Positions 26,270 to 34,837 are shown, counted from the first letter of the stretch. The stretch is DNA of 61,195 bases from Oscillospiraceae bacterium (GCA_017506735.1 JAFVMW010000025.1:1-61195), one strand, 5' to 3'. The notes: a model not told the origin generated them from the sequence alone. Numbers and translations are program-made.

Positions 26270-26867
26270 TGAGAAGCACTTCCATCAGTTCGATTACTTT
26301 TTTATATACTCGCAGCTTTTTTGCGTATATGGAAAGGTTGTTCAGATTCTTTTGGGGATCGTTTGCATAGGCCTTCAGCGCCTTGGAAAACAGTTCCGTA
26401 TCCAGCCGAGAACGATACTTGAAGCAGTCACAGATCGTACGCTCCCGGTCATATACGGGCAGCGTGACACCATGGAAGTCCCCGGAGGTTATGCCCAATT
26501 CATACAGATCCTGCTGAACAAAATAAGTTTGAAGAGGCAGTCCGCCCAAATCCAGCCTGGTTCTGGATACAGTGCGGGGCACAGCAACAGACCATTTGCG
26601 CGGTGCGAAATCACTGTATCCATGGTGGAACAGTGCTGACTCCACGCATACAACACCCATAGGGAGCAGCGTTGCCAGCATCTGTTCCTCCGTTGCCTCA
26701 TCTTTTTCAGCCATCTGATAATAGCCATGCCGGACACGATCCAGATAACCAGCATTACACATATTCACAACATCGACTGCACGGATTCCGGCCGCCACAA
26801 AATCAGCAGACTTTGCAATGCCGCCTTTGTTCTCAATTACTTTTTTTGCTACTGTACGAATATCCAC
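26262..26867 (-). CDS. abiEi: AbiEi-type antitoxin (type IV toxin-antitoxin), now orphaned
   Basis: About 201 residues. The N-terminal winged-helix part (DIRTVAKKVIENKGGIAKSA) and the AbiEi C-terminal domain are complete. In this family the antitoxin represses its own operon through inverted repeats, and neutralises AbiEii without direct binding. I choose GTG 26867 because AAAGGTAGG lies just upstream; a longer version from GTG 26903 would have no ribosome site and would overlap an operator half-site. The toxin gene directly downstream is truncated, so only the repressor function is likely to remain. Confidence 0.8.
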   Translation of the reverse strand: MDIRTVAKKVIENKGGIAKSADFVAAGIRAVDVVNMCNAGYLDRVRHGYYQMAEKDEATEEQMLATLLPMGVVCVESALFHHGYSDFAPRKWSVAVPRTVSRTRLDLGGLPLQTYFVQQDLYELGITSGDFHGVTLPVYDRERTICDCFKYRSRLDTELFSKALKAYANDPQKNLNNLSIYAKKLRVYKKVIELMEVLLNG

Positions 26868-26889
26868 GCAATCACCTACCTTTAGATTA

Positions 26890-26997
26890 AAATTCATACA
26901 CACTTACAACATTTCTGTGTTTTATTTTATTATATCCACCATACGAAAAAAAAGCAACTAAAATTCGTACACACTTAACAAATAAATGTGTACGAAT
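26890..26997. promoter_or_regulatory. AbiEi operator region
   Basis: ATTCGTACACA (26963-26973) and TGTGTACGAAT (26987-26997) are perfect inverted arms 13 bp apart. A second related half-site ATTCATACACA lies at 26892-26902 with a weaker TGTGT at 26916. Paired inverted repeats upstream are what AbiEi antitoxins bind in characterised systems, so these are probably its autoregulatory sites. Confidence 0.7.
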
Positions 26998-27193
26998 ATA
27001 AACACCTGACTCTGAAAAGCTCGCACGGTGGTCAATCGTGCGGACTTTCCATCACCATCGGTCATGCCATTCTTCATTTTTTCTCTCTGAATTTTACGAT
27101 AATAATAGTCTTTGGATTTTCGTCTGTCTCTTTCCAGTTTACATTCCGGATCGTCACAGTATTTCTGCCGATTGCCGTTTTTATTAAAAAGTA

Positions 27194-27246
27194 TCTATTC
27201 AGTAGCCACATGAAGTCAAAACTTTTCCACACTGCAAAATGACGAA
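27194..27246 (+). repeat. 53-bp direct repeat, copy 2
   Basis: Partner of 26008-26060. It lies about 90 bp upstream of the IS66 remnant and may be part of the ancestral insertion-sequence left end. Confidence 0.65.
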
Positions 27247-27335
27247 GAAATCTCCACCAGGAAAAATAAACTCTTCCCAATGCGCTTTGGTTGCGGTAAA
27301 ATATCCCTGTAAACGAAACCGCAGGGGGCGTAGCA

Positions 27336-27869
27336 ATGGAAGAGCAGATCAAACTGTTGATGCAGATGAATCAAATGCTGGCAGCTCAGAATGAACGTCA
27401 GGCAGCCCTTCTCGAACAGCAGGCAAAACAGCTTGAAAGTCAATCCAAGCAGATTCAGGCTCTAACTGCCAGAATTGACGAACTCCTTCAGCGGATCGAC
27501 GAACTGAGTCACAAGAAGAACAGCCGTAACAGCTCCGTACCTCCATCTTCTGACGGCTATTCCAAGCCGGCTCCCAAGAGCCAGTGAAAGTCCACCGGTG
27601 CAAACCCCGGTGGTCAGACCGGTCATAAGGGCAGTTCAATGAAACTGATGAAGGAGCCCGACGAAGTCAGAGCGCATTATCCGGATCTGCGCGCAGGGTA
27701 TCCCAACAGAGGAAGCTGTCACGCCCGTATCGCTGAAAGGCGATATGAGACGAACATTGTGGTGGAGAGCAGATTGGTTGAACACCGCCAGATGGTTTGC
27801 TGCTGCCCCATACGCAAAATCAAGGAAATCAATGACGCTGGAAGTGATGAGATGTGGTGTCGGGGATGA
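27336..27869 (+). pseudogene. IS66-family transposase (TnpC) N-terminal remnant
   Basis: A Gln-rich coiled coil (QNERQAALLEQQAKQLESQ), the family motif NSSVPPSSDGYSKPAPKS, then an in-frame TGA at 27585. The same frame continues with GGQTGHKGSS and the Cys/His region RIAERRYE...HRQMVCC. It then ends in unrelated codons at 27869. About 178 of some 500 codons remain and the DDE catalytic domain is missing, so it is dead. It marks the area around the broken toxin as an insertion hot spot. Confidence 0.85.
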
Positions 27870-27888
27870 ATAAGCACGAAAAGGGTAT

Positions 27889-27939
27889 AAAAAAGCAGAT
27901 ACCGTAACTGACACGATTGTATCAATTACGGTATCTGCT
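27889..27939 (-). terminator. Terminator of the tRNA-Leu gene
   Basis: On the minus strand AGCAGATACCGTAA pairs with TTACGGTATCTGCT, followed by TTTTTT, directly after the tRNA 3' end. Confidence 0.9.
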
Positions 27940-27940
27940 A

Positions 27941-28027
27941 TGGTGCCGGTGACCGGAGTCGAACCGGTACGCTGTCGCCAGCGGCGGATTTTGAGTCCGC
28001 TACGTCTACCAATTCCATCACACCGGC
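27941..28027 (-). tRNA. tRNA-Leu (anticodon CAA)
   Basis: 87 nt including an encoded CCA end. Acceptor stem GCCGGTG/CACCGGC, D-arm GGAATTGGTAGAC, anticodon arm GCGGA-CTCAAAA-TCCGC giving CAA, a long variable arm (CGCTGGCGACAGCG), and T-arm ACCGG-TTCGACT-CCGGT. The long variable arm is typical of leucine tRNAs. Confidence 0.95.
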
Positions 28028-28106
28028 ATTTATTACCCAAGTATTATAGTACAGTCTGGGGAAAATAGCAAGTCTTTTTTTCGGACGATTCTGGAGAGGT
28101 GATTCC

Positions 28107-28784
28107 ATGCGTTATTCTGATATGCTCCCGGGGATTTTTCTTTCCCGGCCCAACCGCTTCATTGCCCATGTTCAGATGGATGGACGGGAAGAAATCTGTC
28201 ATGTGAAAAATACCGGCCGCTGCCGGGAACTTCTGATTCCCGGCGTGACGGTCTGGTGCCAGAGGGCAGCCAATCCCAACCGGAAAACAAAATTCGATCT
28301 GATCGCTGTTCAGAAGGGAGACCGGCTCATCAATATGGATTCCCAGGCTCCCAACACTGCGGCCGGCGAATGGCTCCGCAGCGGCGGACTGGGCAGGCTG
28401 GAAAGCATCCGGCCGGAAACCGTCCACGGGGACTCCCGGTATGACTTCTCCTTCACAAAAGACGGCCGCCCCTGCCTGATGGAGATCAAGGGCTGCACGC
28501 TGGAGTCAGACGGCATCTGCGCCTTCCCCGACGCACCTACGGAACGGGGCGCAAAGCACCTCCGGGGCCTGATCCGGGCGGTGTGGGAAGGCTTTGACTG
28601 CTATGTGCTGATCGTGATTCAGATGACGGATGTAAAATACTTCCACCCCAACGATGCCACCGACCCGGAATTCGGGAAAGCCCTCCGGGAGGCGGCGCAG
28701 GCCGGTGTCCACGTAATCGCCATGGACTGTGACGTAACGCCGGATTCCATGGCCATCGGCAAGCCGGTTGCTGTGATGCTTTGA
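28107..28784 (+). CDS. sfsA: SfsA family DNA/RNA nuclease
   Basis: 225 residues, full family length. An OB-like N-terminal part (FIAHVQMDGREEICHVKNTGR) precedes a restriction-endonuclease-like C-terminal domain with PCLMEIKGCTL carrying the E-x-K catalytic pair, plus the conserved FPDAPTERGAKHL block. SfsA was first linked to sugar fermentation gene expression in E. coli; family proteins are now viewed as nucleases. GGAGAGGTGA supports ATG 28107. It is a single gene between the tRNA and a convergent operon. Confidence 0.93.
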   Translation: MRYSDMLPGIFLSRPNRFIAHVQMDGREEICHVKNTGRCRELLIPGVTVWCQRAANPNRKTKFDLIAVQKGDRLINMDSQAPNTAAGEWLRSGGLGRLESIRPETVHGDSRYDFSFTKDGRPCLMEIKGCTLESDGICAFPDAPTERGAKHLRGLIRAVWEGFDCYVLIVIQMTDVKYFHPNDATDPEFGKALREAAQAGVHVIAMDCDVTPDSMAIGKPVAVML

Positions 28785-28841
28785 TACAAGGCTGCAGGGG
28801 GCGACGTCCCCGACGCCCCGATGCCCCAGAAAACCAGGAAA

Positions 28842-28874
28842 GGGTGTGCCGCAATTGCAGCACACCCTCATTTT
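28842..28874. terminator. Hairpin between convergent sfsA and yjjG
   Basis: GGGTGTGC-C-GCAATTGC-A-GCACACCC, a 26-bp palindrome with one mismatched pair, followed on the plus strand by TCATTTT. Confidence 0.75.
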
Positions 28875-29563
28875 CACAGCTTTTCCAGCAATTCCGGCAG
28901 CTCTGCCAGGCTTCCGATCTGATAATCCGGCTGGATATGGGCCGGGGCCTGTCTGCCCTCGGGGTTCACCCAGACGGTTTTGATGCCGGCATTGATGCCG
29001 CCCAGAATGTCCGAGGTCAGGCTGTCGCCCACCATCAGGCATTTTTCCCGGTCAAATCCGGGAATCCGGGCAAAGCAGGCATCGAAATAGGCTTTGGAGG
29101 GCTTGTTGTGGCCGATCTCCTGGGACACGAAGGCCTGCTCGAAATAGGGATACAGGCCCGCGCTGGTCAGCCGTCCATGCTGGACAGAGGCGGTGCCATT
29201 AGAGGCCAGGAACAGCCGGTATTTGCCGAAAAGGATCTGTTTCACCGTTTCCTCCGCTCCGGGGAGATACCAGTGGCCCATGCCCAGCAGACGCTCGTAA
29301 TTCCGGGCCACCGCCTCCTTGTCCACAGTCAGGCCCAGCTCCTCAAAGAGCAGACCGAACCGGTTCTGAAGAACCTCCTCCCGGGTCCATTCGCCCCGTT
29401 CCAGCCGCTCCCAGCAGCCCTTGTTGATCACGCTGTACCGGGCGCAGATTTCGTCGGTGGGCTCCACCCCGGCTTCGGCGATGGCCTTGCGGATGGCGAT
29501 ATGCTCCGCTTTTTTGAAGTCCAGAATGGTGTCATCCAGATCAAGAAACAGAAATTCGATCAT
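28874..29563 (-). CDS. yjjG: YjjG family HAD pyrimidine nucleotidase
   Basis: 229 residues. HAD motifs: DLDDTILDF (I, with nucleophile Asp10), LASNG (II), NKPSKAYFD (III lysine) and LMVGDSLTSDI (IV). The cap domain is helical, as in YjjG, which dephosphorylates non-canonical pyrimidine nucleotides and so cleans the nucleotide pool. It overlaps rsmA by 4 bp (ATGA), so it is translated from the same transcript. Confidence 0.88.
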   Translation of the reverse strand: MIEFLFLDLDDTILDFKKAEHIAIRKAIAEAGVEPTDEICARYSVINKGCWERLERGEWTREEVLQNRFGLLFEELGLTVDKEAVARNYERLLGMGHWYLPGAEETVKQILFGKYRLFLASNGTASVQHGRLTSAGLYPYFEQAFVSQEIGHNKPSKAYFDACFARIPGFDREKCLMVGDSLTSDILGGINAGIKTVWVNPEGRQAPAHIQPDYQIGSLAELPELLEKL

Positions 29564-30426
29564 GCGCCTCTCCTCCGGACGATTTCGTTGGCGATCCGGG
29601 CGAACTGGTCAATGCTCAGGGTCTCGCCCCGGACATTGACATCCATGCCGCAGGCTTCCAGCACCTCAGCCGCACCGGTCTTGCCCAGCTCGGGGAAGCC
29701 GGAGGCCAGGCCGTTGGTCAGCTTCTTCCGCCGCATGGCAAAGCTGGCCTTCACCACCCGGAAGAAAATCTCCTGGTCATCAATCTGCCAGGGCCGTTCC
29801 TTTCGCACCTTCAGCTGGATCACTGCGGAAGTGACCTTGGGCTGGGGCAGGAAGCAGTGGGCCGGTACATCGAAGAGGATCTCCGGCTCGGTGTAATACT
29901 GGCAGAAGATGGTGAAGGCGCTGTAATCGGCGGAGCCGGGCTTGGCCGCAATGCGGACAGCAACCTCCTTCTGCACCATGACGGTGACGGACTCGAAGCA
30001 CTCCGCCTCCAGCAGGGCGCTGAGGATGGGAGATGTAATATAATAAGGAAGGTTGGCGCAGGCCATGGGCCGGAGCCCCTGGAACTGTTCTGCAACCAGG
30101 GCCTTCACATCGGTTTTCAGCACATCGTTCCAGATGATGTCCAGATTGTCGAACTCGCCCACAGTGATGTCCAGAATGGGCTTCAGCCGCTGATCCAGCT
30201 CACAGGCCACCACCTTCTTTGCCCGAAGGCACAGCTGCTGGGTCAGAGGGCCGATGCCGGGGCCGATTTCCAGCACACCGGCGGTTTCATCCACACCGGC
30301 ATCCTCGGCAATCTGCCGGGGCACCCAGGACTGGATCAGAAAGTTCTGACCCTTTGCCTTGGAAAAATGAAAGCCGTGGGCGGCAAGCAAAGGCTTCATC
30401 ACCTGAATATCCGTAACATTTACCAT
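29560..30426 (-). CDS. rsmA: 16S rRNA A1518/A1519 N6-dimethyltransferase RsmA (KsgA)
   Basis: 288 residues. It dimethylates two adjacent adenines in helix 45 of 16S rRNA during small-subunit maturation, using SAM. Visible motifs are KAKGQNFL at the N-terminus, VLEIGPGIGPLTQQL (SAM binding), ACELDQRL, and the catalytic NLPYYITSPIL. It is followed by yjjG and preceded by a G5/3D protein gene. The order resembles the yabE-(rnmV)-ksgA neighbourhood of Bacilli, but no ribonuclease M5 gene is present here. Confidence 0.95.
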   Translation of the reverse strand: MVNVTDIQVMKPLLAAHGFHFSKAKGQNFLIQSWVPRQIAEDAGVDETAGVLEIGPGIGPLTQQLCLRAKKVVACELDQRLKPILDITVGEFDNLDIIWNDVLKTDVKALVAEQFQGLRPMACANLPYYITSPILSALLEAECFESVTVMVQKEVAVRIAAKPGSADYSAFTIFCQYYTEPEILFDVPAHCFLPQPKVTSAVIQLKVRKERPWQIDDQEIFFRVVKASFAMRRKKLTNGLASGFPELGKTGAAEVLEACGMDVNVRGETLSIDQFARIANEIVRRRGA

Positions 30427-30441
30427 AAAAAATACCTCGTT

Positions 30442-30485
30442 TCAAAAAGAAAACCTTTCTTCAGGCTATCATACCAGAAGAAAGG
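30442..30485 (-). terminator. Terminator after the G5/3D gene
   Basis: On the minus strand CCTTTCTTC and GAAGAAAGG form a 9-bp stem with a 14-nt loop, followed by TTTTCTTTTT. Confidence 0.75.
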
Positions 30486-30507
30486 CTCTTTTTCAATATG
30501 TTTTGTA

Positions 30508-31566
30508 TCAGCCCAGGATGTACACGGTGCAGTTTCTCGCGCCGAACTGGATGCACTCGTACTCGGTGTCCATGTACAGGTCGATGCGGTGACCCACGAT
30601 GAAATCGGGGTGGCCGGTATCCTCGGCGGTGGCGATGCCGTAGATGTACTCACCGTCGTTGGAAACGATGAACATCCGGGTGCCGTAGGGGATGACCCGG
30701 GGGTCAACGGCGATGGCGCCCACACGGGCGATGGTGCCGGTGGCGGTGATGCCGGGGCGGCCCCAGCCCTCACAGGTGTAGGCAGTGGCAAGAACGGACA
30801 CGGTGCCGGTGTAGGTCAGAACGTCGCCGTCCTGGGTGATGATCACACCGTCGCCGATTACCAGCTCGCCGGTCATCTCCCGGGAATTCATTGCGGTGCC
30901 CACAGCCACAACCTGGTTGACAGGCTGGGTGGAAATGTGGGTGCGAAGGGTCCGGCGGCTGCTTTCCATGCCGTTCTCGTAAGTGACAACGGCGGTGCAG
31001 AGCATTTCGCCGTCGGAGCCTGCGGCGATCACCTTCTCCTGGCCCACGGGCAGGGTGGGATCATCCACATACTCGGTTTCATAAGGCAATGTCTTGGAAT
31101 AGGTTTCAACGCTGCGATGGATTCGGTCAATGACGATCTCCATGCCGTCGAAGGTCTCTTCGCCGGGCTCCACAGAGATCATATCCTCCTCGCCCAGCTT
31201 CAGATTCAGACGGTCCAGGAGTTCCTCCACGGTGCCGCCGTAAGTACCGGTCTTCAGAATCTGACCACCGTTGTTGATGGTGACCATCTGGACTCTCTGT
31301 ACATGAATTTCCGTATAGCCATTGCTCTCCTCAGTTGTGTAGGTATCATCGATGCCAAGTTCCAGGCCTGCTTCATCCAGAACAATTTCCGGATCGGTGG
31401 CAGAAGTGGTGTGATAGGACACCTTGCCGTTGTCATTGATCTTATAAGTGGTATCAGCGTTGACGCGGAGCGCGTTGGAGCCGACTACCATGACCAGGAA
31501 CATCATTACGATCAGAGCGTATACCCGGACGACGGGTTTGACTGCTCTGTGCGTATTGCTGTGCAT
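30508..31566 (-). CDS. YabE-like cell-wall protein: DUF348, G5 and 3D domains
   Basis: 352 residues. An N-terminal membrane anchor or signal (about 14-35) precedes ubiquitin-like DUF348 domain(s) (about 45-160). A G5 domain (about 165-240) with the TLPYETEYVDDPTLPVGQ pattern follows. The C-terminal 3D domain (about 255-352) has its three aspartates in AVDPRVIPYG, AEDTG and RIDLYM. The 3D fold is shared with MltA-type lytic transglycosylases, and YabE/Rpf relatives remodel peptidoglycan. AAGGAGGG precedes ATG 31566. It has its own strong promoter and a terminator. Confidence 0.9.
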   Translation of the reverse strand: MHSNTHRAVKPVVRVYALIVMMFLVMVVGSNALRVNADTTYKINDNGKVSYHTTSATDPEIVLDEAGLELGIDDTYTTEESNGYTEIHVQRVQMVTINNGGQILKTGTYGGTVEELLDRLNLKLGEEDMISVEPGEETFDGMEIVIDRIHRSVETYSKTLPYETEYVDDPTLPVGQEKVIAAGSDGEMLCTAVVTYENGMESSRRTLRTHISTQPVNQVVAVGTAMNSREMTGELVIGDGVIITQDGDVLTYTGTVSVLATAYTCEGWGRPGITATGTIARVGAIAVDPRVIPYGTRMFIVSNDGEYIYGIATAEDTGHPDFIVGHRIDLYMDTEYECIQFGARNCTVYILG

Positions 31567-31677
31567 TGCGTATACCCTCCTTTCAAAAGTAAATAGTTGG
31601 GAGCATTCAAAATTAGCGTTTGGTTATGTTTACGTTGCATTTTTGGGTTTTTTCGCATTCCGCGAGCAACCTGGGGT

Positions 31678-31705
31678 ATTATATCAAATATTTCAAAAAA
31701 GTCAA
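31678..31705 (-). promoter_or_regulatory. Promoter of the G5/3D gene
   Basis: On the minus strand TTGACT (31700-31705), 16 bp, TATAAT (31678-31683). The leader is about 105 nt. Confidence 0.8.
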
Positions 31706-32014
31706 GTATTTTCCGATTTTAGGCCGGATTCACGAACATAATTCACCTTACGGCACAAATTCATTATGTCAACCGTTGGCCAATTATGCGTATCAGCCCC
31801 TTCAAATCTATCCAAAATAGTGTTAAATTTCAAACTTTTCCTTTTCGTTTTGGTGAAAGTGACGATAAAATAACGAGTTGCAAGATTTTCTCAGTTATGT
31901 CACCTTTGTATCCACAAAAACAGGGGTCTGTCCTCCATTTCTGCCCCAAACAGGCCGGTTTGTCGGGGCTAATCCCCCACTTTTCCTTCATGCATTCTTT
32001 TTATGCATTTCCAT
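31706..32014. other. AT-rich intergenic stretch before the thrS promoter
   Basis: About 300 bp with short frames only and no ribosome sites. I see no gene, repeat or structured RNA in it. Confidence 0.5.
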
Positions 32015-32043
32015 TTGACACACCCGATATTATATGCTATAGT
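32015..32043 (+). promoter_or_regulatory. Promoter of the T-box-thrS transcript
   Basis: TTGACA (32015-32020), 17 bp, TATAGT (32038-32043). Confidence 0.85.
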
Positions 32044-32049
32044 TAGGGT

Positions 32050-32292
32050 GAATATGAAGGCTGTGATGAAGACACGCCCCGGAGGAAGCCTCCCAGAGAG
32101 GAGCCTGATTGGTGAAATGGCTCTGTGCGCCGGTCCCGGTGGATACCACTTCTGAGCCGTGGGGAAGAAATGCCCCACCGGGTGCGCCCGTTACCGCGTC
32201 AATGAGTGACGGCTTGATTGCCGTAACCAGGGTGGAACCGTGGAATACTTCTGTATCCCACCCCTGAGTCCGTCAGGGGATGGGGTATTTTT
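32050..32292 (+). promoter_or_regulatory. Threonine T-box leader
   Basis: A tRNA-sensing leader. The conserved T-box motif AGGGTGGAACCGTGG starts at 32229. The Stem I region contains a threonine specifier ACC at 32145-32147 (context GGATACCACTTC). The terminator stem GTATCCCACCCCTGA / TCAGGGGATGGGGTAT with a T run spans 32253-32292. Uncharged tRNA-Thr should favour the antiterminator and raise thrS expression. Confidence 0.92.
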
Positions 32293-32305
32293 ATACCCTC
32301 CCCAA

Positions 32306-32433
32306 TCAAGCCTCCCCTTGAGGGGAGGTGCCCCAAAGGGGCGGAGGGGTGAAAGCCTTCGATTACAGAGATCGCTGATCGTTACCGTTCACCCCTCAGT
32401 CAGCTTTGCTGACAGCTCCCCTCAAGGGGAGCC
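32306..32433. repeat. Palindromic intergenic repeat unit in the thrS leader
   Basis: Starts TCAAGCCTCCCCTTGAGGGG and ends with the reverse pattern CCCCTCAAGGGGAGCC. Inner arms GGCGGAGGGGTGA and TCACCCCTCAGTCAGC also face each other, so the unit folds into one long hairpin. It resembles REP-type elements common between genes of Oscillospiraceae. It lies between the T-box terminator and the thrS ribosome site, so it is transcribed on every full-length thrS mRNA. Confidence 0.75.
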
Positions 32434-32456
32434 ATATCAAAAAAGGAGGAATCATC

Positions 32457-34250
32457 ATGTCCGAAAATCTGTACACCTTTGAAAACCCCGAATTCCGCAA
32501 GACCTTCTGGCACACCAGCTCCCATGTGATGGCCCAGGCCGTCAAGAGACTGTGGCCCGAGGTGCAGCTTGCCATCGGCCCTGCCATTGACGAGGGCTGG
32601 TACTACGACTTCGACGCTCCCTTCTCCTTCACCCCCGAGCATCTGACCAAGATCGAGGCTGAGATGAAGAAGATCGTCAAGGAGCGCATCCGCCTGGAGC
32701 GCAGCGAGAAGTCCCGTGAGGAGGCCATTGCCTGGGCAGAGGCCAACAACGAGCCCTACAAGAAGGAGCTCATCGAGGATCTGCCTGCCGACGCTGTCAT
32801 CTCCTTCTACACCCAGGGCGAGTTCACCGACCTCTGCGCCGGTCCCCATCTGGATCACACCGGCCGTCTGCGCCACAACGGCTTCAAGCTGACCAAGTCC
32901 TGCGGCGCTTACTGGCGGGGCGACTCCAACCGCAAGATGCTCCAGAGAATCTATGGCATCGGCTTCCCCTCCAAGGACGAGCTGGATGCCTATCTGAAGG
33001 CCCAGGAAGAAGCCCTGAAGCGTGACCACAACAAGCTGGGCCGTGAGCTGGAGTTCTTCACCACTGTTGAGGAAATCGGCCAGGGCCTGCCCATCCTGCT
33101 GCCCAAGGGCGCAAGAGTCATCCAGACCCTGCAGCGCTGGGTGGAGGACGAGGAGCAGAAGCGCGGCTACCTGCTGACCAAGACCCCCCTGATGGCAAAG
33201 CGTGACCTGTACCGGATCTCCGGCCACTGGGATCACTATCTGGACGGCATGTTCATCCTGGGCGATCCCCACGACGAGGAGAAGGAGTGCTTCGCGCTGC
33301 GTCCCATGACCTGCCCCTTCCAGTACCAGGTCTATCTGAACCGTGCCCGTTCCTACCGTGACCTGCCCATGCGTTTGGGCGAGACTTCCACCCTGTTCCG
33401 CAACGAGGACTCCGGCGAGATGCACGGTCTGATCCGTGTGCGCCAGTTCACCATCTCCGAGGGCCACCTGGTGCTGCGTCCCGATCAGCTGGAGGAGGAG
33501 TTCAAGGGCTGTCTGGAGCTGGCCAAGTACTGCCTGGACACCGTCGGCATGCTGGAAAACTGCTCCTTCCGCTTCTCCCAGTGGGACCCCGCCAAGGCAG
33601 GCATCAAGTACGAGGGCACTGCCGAGCAGTGGGAAACCGCGCAGGCCATCATGAAGGATATTCTGGATAACATCGGCCTTGAGTACGAGGTCGGTATCGA
33701 CGAGGCCGCCTTCTACGGCCCCAAGCTGGACATCCAGTACAAGAACGTCTTCGGCAAGGAAGACACCATCGTCACCATCCAGATCGATATGCTGCTGGCT
33801 CAGAAGTTCGGCATGGAATACACCGACTCCGACGGTCAGAAGAAGATCCCCTATATCATCCACCGCACCTCCCTGGGCTGCTATGAGCGTACCCTGGCTT
33901 ACCTGATCGAGCGTTACGCCGGTGCTCTGCCCCTGTGGATGATGCCCACCCAGGTGAAGGTTCTGCCCATCACCGACCGTGCCCACGGCTACGCCAAGGA
34001 GCTGGCTGAGAAGCTGAACGCCCTGAACATTCACGCGGAGACCGACTGCCGCTCCGAGAAGCTGGGCTACAAGATCCGCGAGGCCCAGATGCAGAAGATC
34101 CCCTATATGCTGGTCATCGGCGACCGGGATATGGAGAACGGCACTGTGTCCGTCCGTACCCGCAAGGGCGAGGACCTGGGTGCCATGACTCCCGATGCCT
34201 TCATCGCCAAGTGCCTGATGGAGATCGCCACCAAGAGCAAGGAAGTCTGA
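32457..34250 (+). CDS. thrS: Threonyl-tRNA synthetase without TGS domain
   Basis: 597 residues; typical bacterial ThrRS has about 635-645. It charges tRNA-Thr. The editing domain starts almost at once with HTSSHVMAQAV (HxxxH) and DLCAGPHL. The class II catalytic core follows, with motif 2 LFRNEDSGEMHGLIRVRQFT, the zinc cysteine in RPMTCPFQYQ, and motif 3 HRTSLGCYERTLAYL; the anticodon-binding domain (about 495-597) ends the protein. The N-terminal TGS domain (about 60 residues) is missing. The strong ribosome site AAAAGGAGGA 6 nt before ATG 32457 confirms the short start. Regulated by the T-box leader. Confidence 0.95.
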   Translation: MSENLYTFENPEFRKTFWHTSSHVMAQAVKRLWPEVQLAIGPAIDEGWYYDFDAPFSFTPEHLTKIEAEMKKIVKERIRLERSEKSREEAIAWAEANNEPYKKELIEDLPADAVISFYTQGEFTDLCAGPHLDHTGRLRHNGFKLTKSCGAYWRGDSNRKMLQRIYGIGFPSKDELDAYLKAQEEALKRDHNKLGRELEFFTTVEEIGQGLPILLPKGARVIQTLQRWVEDEEQKRGYLLTKTPLMAKRDLYRISGHWDHYLDGMFILGDPHDEEKECFALRPMTCPFQYQVYLNRARSYRDLPMRLGETSTLFRNEDSGEMHGLIRVRQFTISEGHLVLRPDQLEEEFKGCLELAKYCLDTVGMLENCSFRFSQWDPAKAGIKYEGTAEQWETAQAIMKDILDNIGLEYEVGIDEAAFYGPKLDIQYKNVFGKEDTIVTIQIDMLLAQKFGMEYTDSDGQKKIPYIIHRTSLGCYERTLAYLIERYAGALPLWMMPTQVKVLPITDRAHGYAKELAEKLNALNIHAETDCRSEKLGYKIREAQMQKIPYMLVIGDRDMENGTVSVRTRKGEDLGAMTPDAFIAKCLMEIATKSKEV

Positions 34251-34281
34251 TCATTCGTTCTGTTTGCAAGGGAGTCCTGCC

Positions 34282-34800
34282 ATGAGAACCTACACCATCA
34301 TTGGCGGTGTCAACGGCACCGGAAAGTCCAGCTTCACCGGCGTTCTGAAGGAGTGCTGTACTGATGTAGGTACTCTCATAGATACGGACGAAAAAGCTGC
34401 CGTTATCAACGATTTCATCCGCAAAGGGGTTTCCTTCACACAGGAAACAACCCTTTCCGGTCGAAAAACCGAGCTCACCGCCAAACAGGTCAAGGAGCTT
34501 GGCTACCACGTCCGGCTGTTCTATGTGGCACTGGATACCGCTGCTGAAAGTCTGGCCCGAATCCAAAACCGGGTTCGCCGCGGCGGCCACGACATTCCTG
34601 AGAATGATGTGGAGCGGCGTTTTGCCGGACGCTGGGAAGCCGTCGCCAAGGTGCTTCCCTACTGCGATGAAGCCGAGTTCTACGACAATGACAACGGTTT
34701 CGTCAAGGTTGCGGAATACCGCAACGGCGAACTGCGCACCGTAGGAAGCTATCGCCCCCACTGGCTCGCGGAATTGCAGACTTATCTGGAAAAACAGTAA
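34282..34800 (+). CDS. Zeta-toxin-like P-loop kinase
   Basis: 172 residues. Walker A GGVNGTGKSSF is at the N-terminus (about residues 8-18). The order DTDE (about 36-39), then ETTLSGRK, then GYHVRLFYVAL and a basic helix with R-x-RRGGHD follows zeta-toxin/AAA_33-type kinases. The conserved Asp and the lid arginines are present. Many such chromosomal proteins lack an epsilon antitoxin and are probably housekeeping or nucleotide-sugar kinases; no antitoxin gene is adjacent. GGGAG precedes ATG 34282. It lies 31 bp after thrS and may be partly co-transcribed. Confidence 0.8.
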   Translation: MRTYTIIGGVNGTGKSSFTGVLKECCTDVGTLIDTDEKAAVINDFIRKGVSFTQETTLSGRKTELTAKQVKELGYHVRLFYVALDTAAESLARIQNRVRRGGHDIPENDVERRFAGRWEAVAKVLPYCDEAEFYDNDNGFVKVAEYRNGELRTVGSYRPHWLAELQTYLEKQ

Positions 34801-34812
34801 ATCCAAAACCTC

Positions 34813-34837
34813 AGCCCGTCCCGGAATGGGACGGGCT
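34813..34837 (+). terminator. Hairpin after the zeta-like gene
   Basis: AGCCCGTCCC-GGAAT-GGGACGGGCT, a 10-bp stem, followed by GTCATTCT; the T run is weak. Confidence 0.65.

Noticed and set aside
26053-26370. Plus-strand ORF across the AbiEii remnant
   Set aside because: It is antisense to the toxin remnant and runs into the repeat; no ribosome site.
32400-34034. 544-codon minus-strand frame opposite thrS
   Set aside because: Shadow of thrS caused by high third-position GC.
34282-34800. Zeta toxin with an epsilon antitoxin
   Set aside because: No small antitoxin gene is adjacent; the upstream gene is thrS and the downstream one a 2H phosphoesterase.
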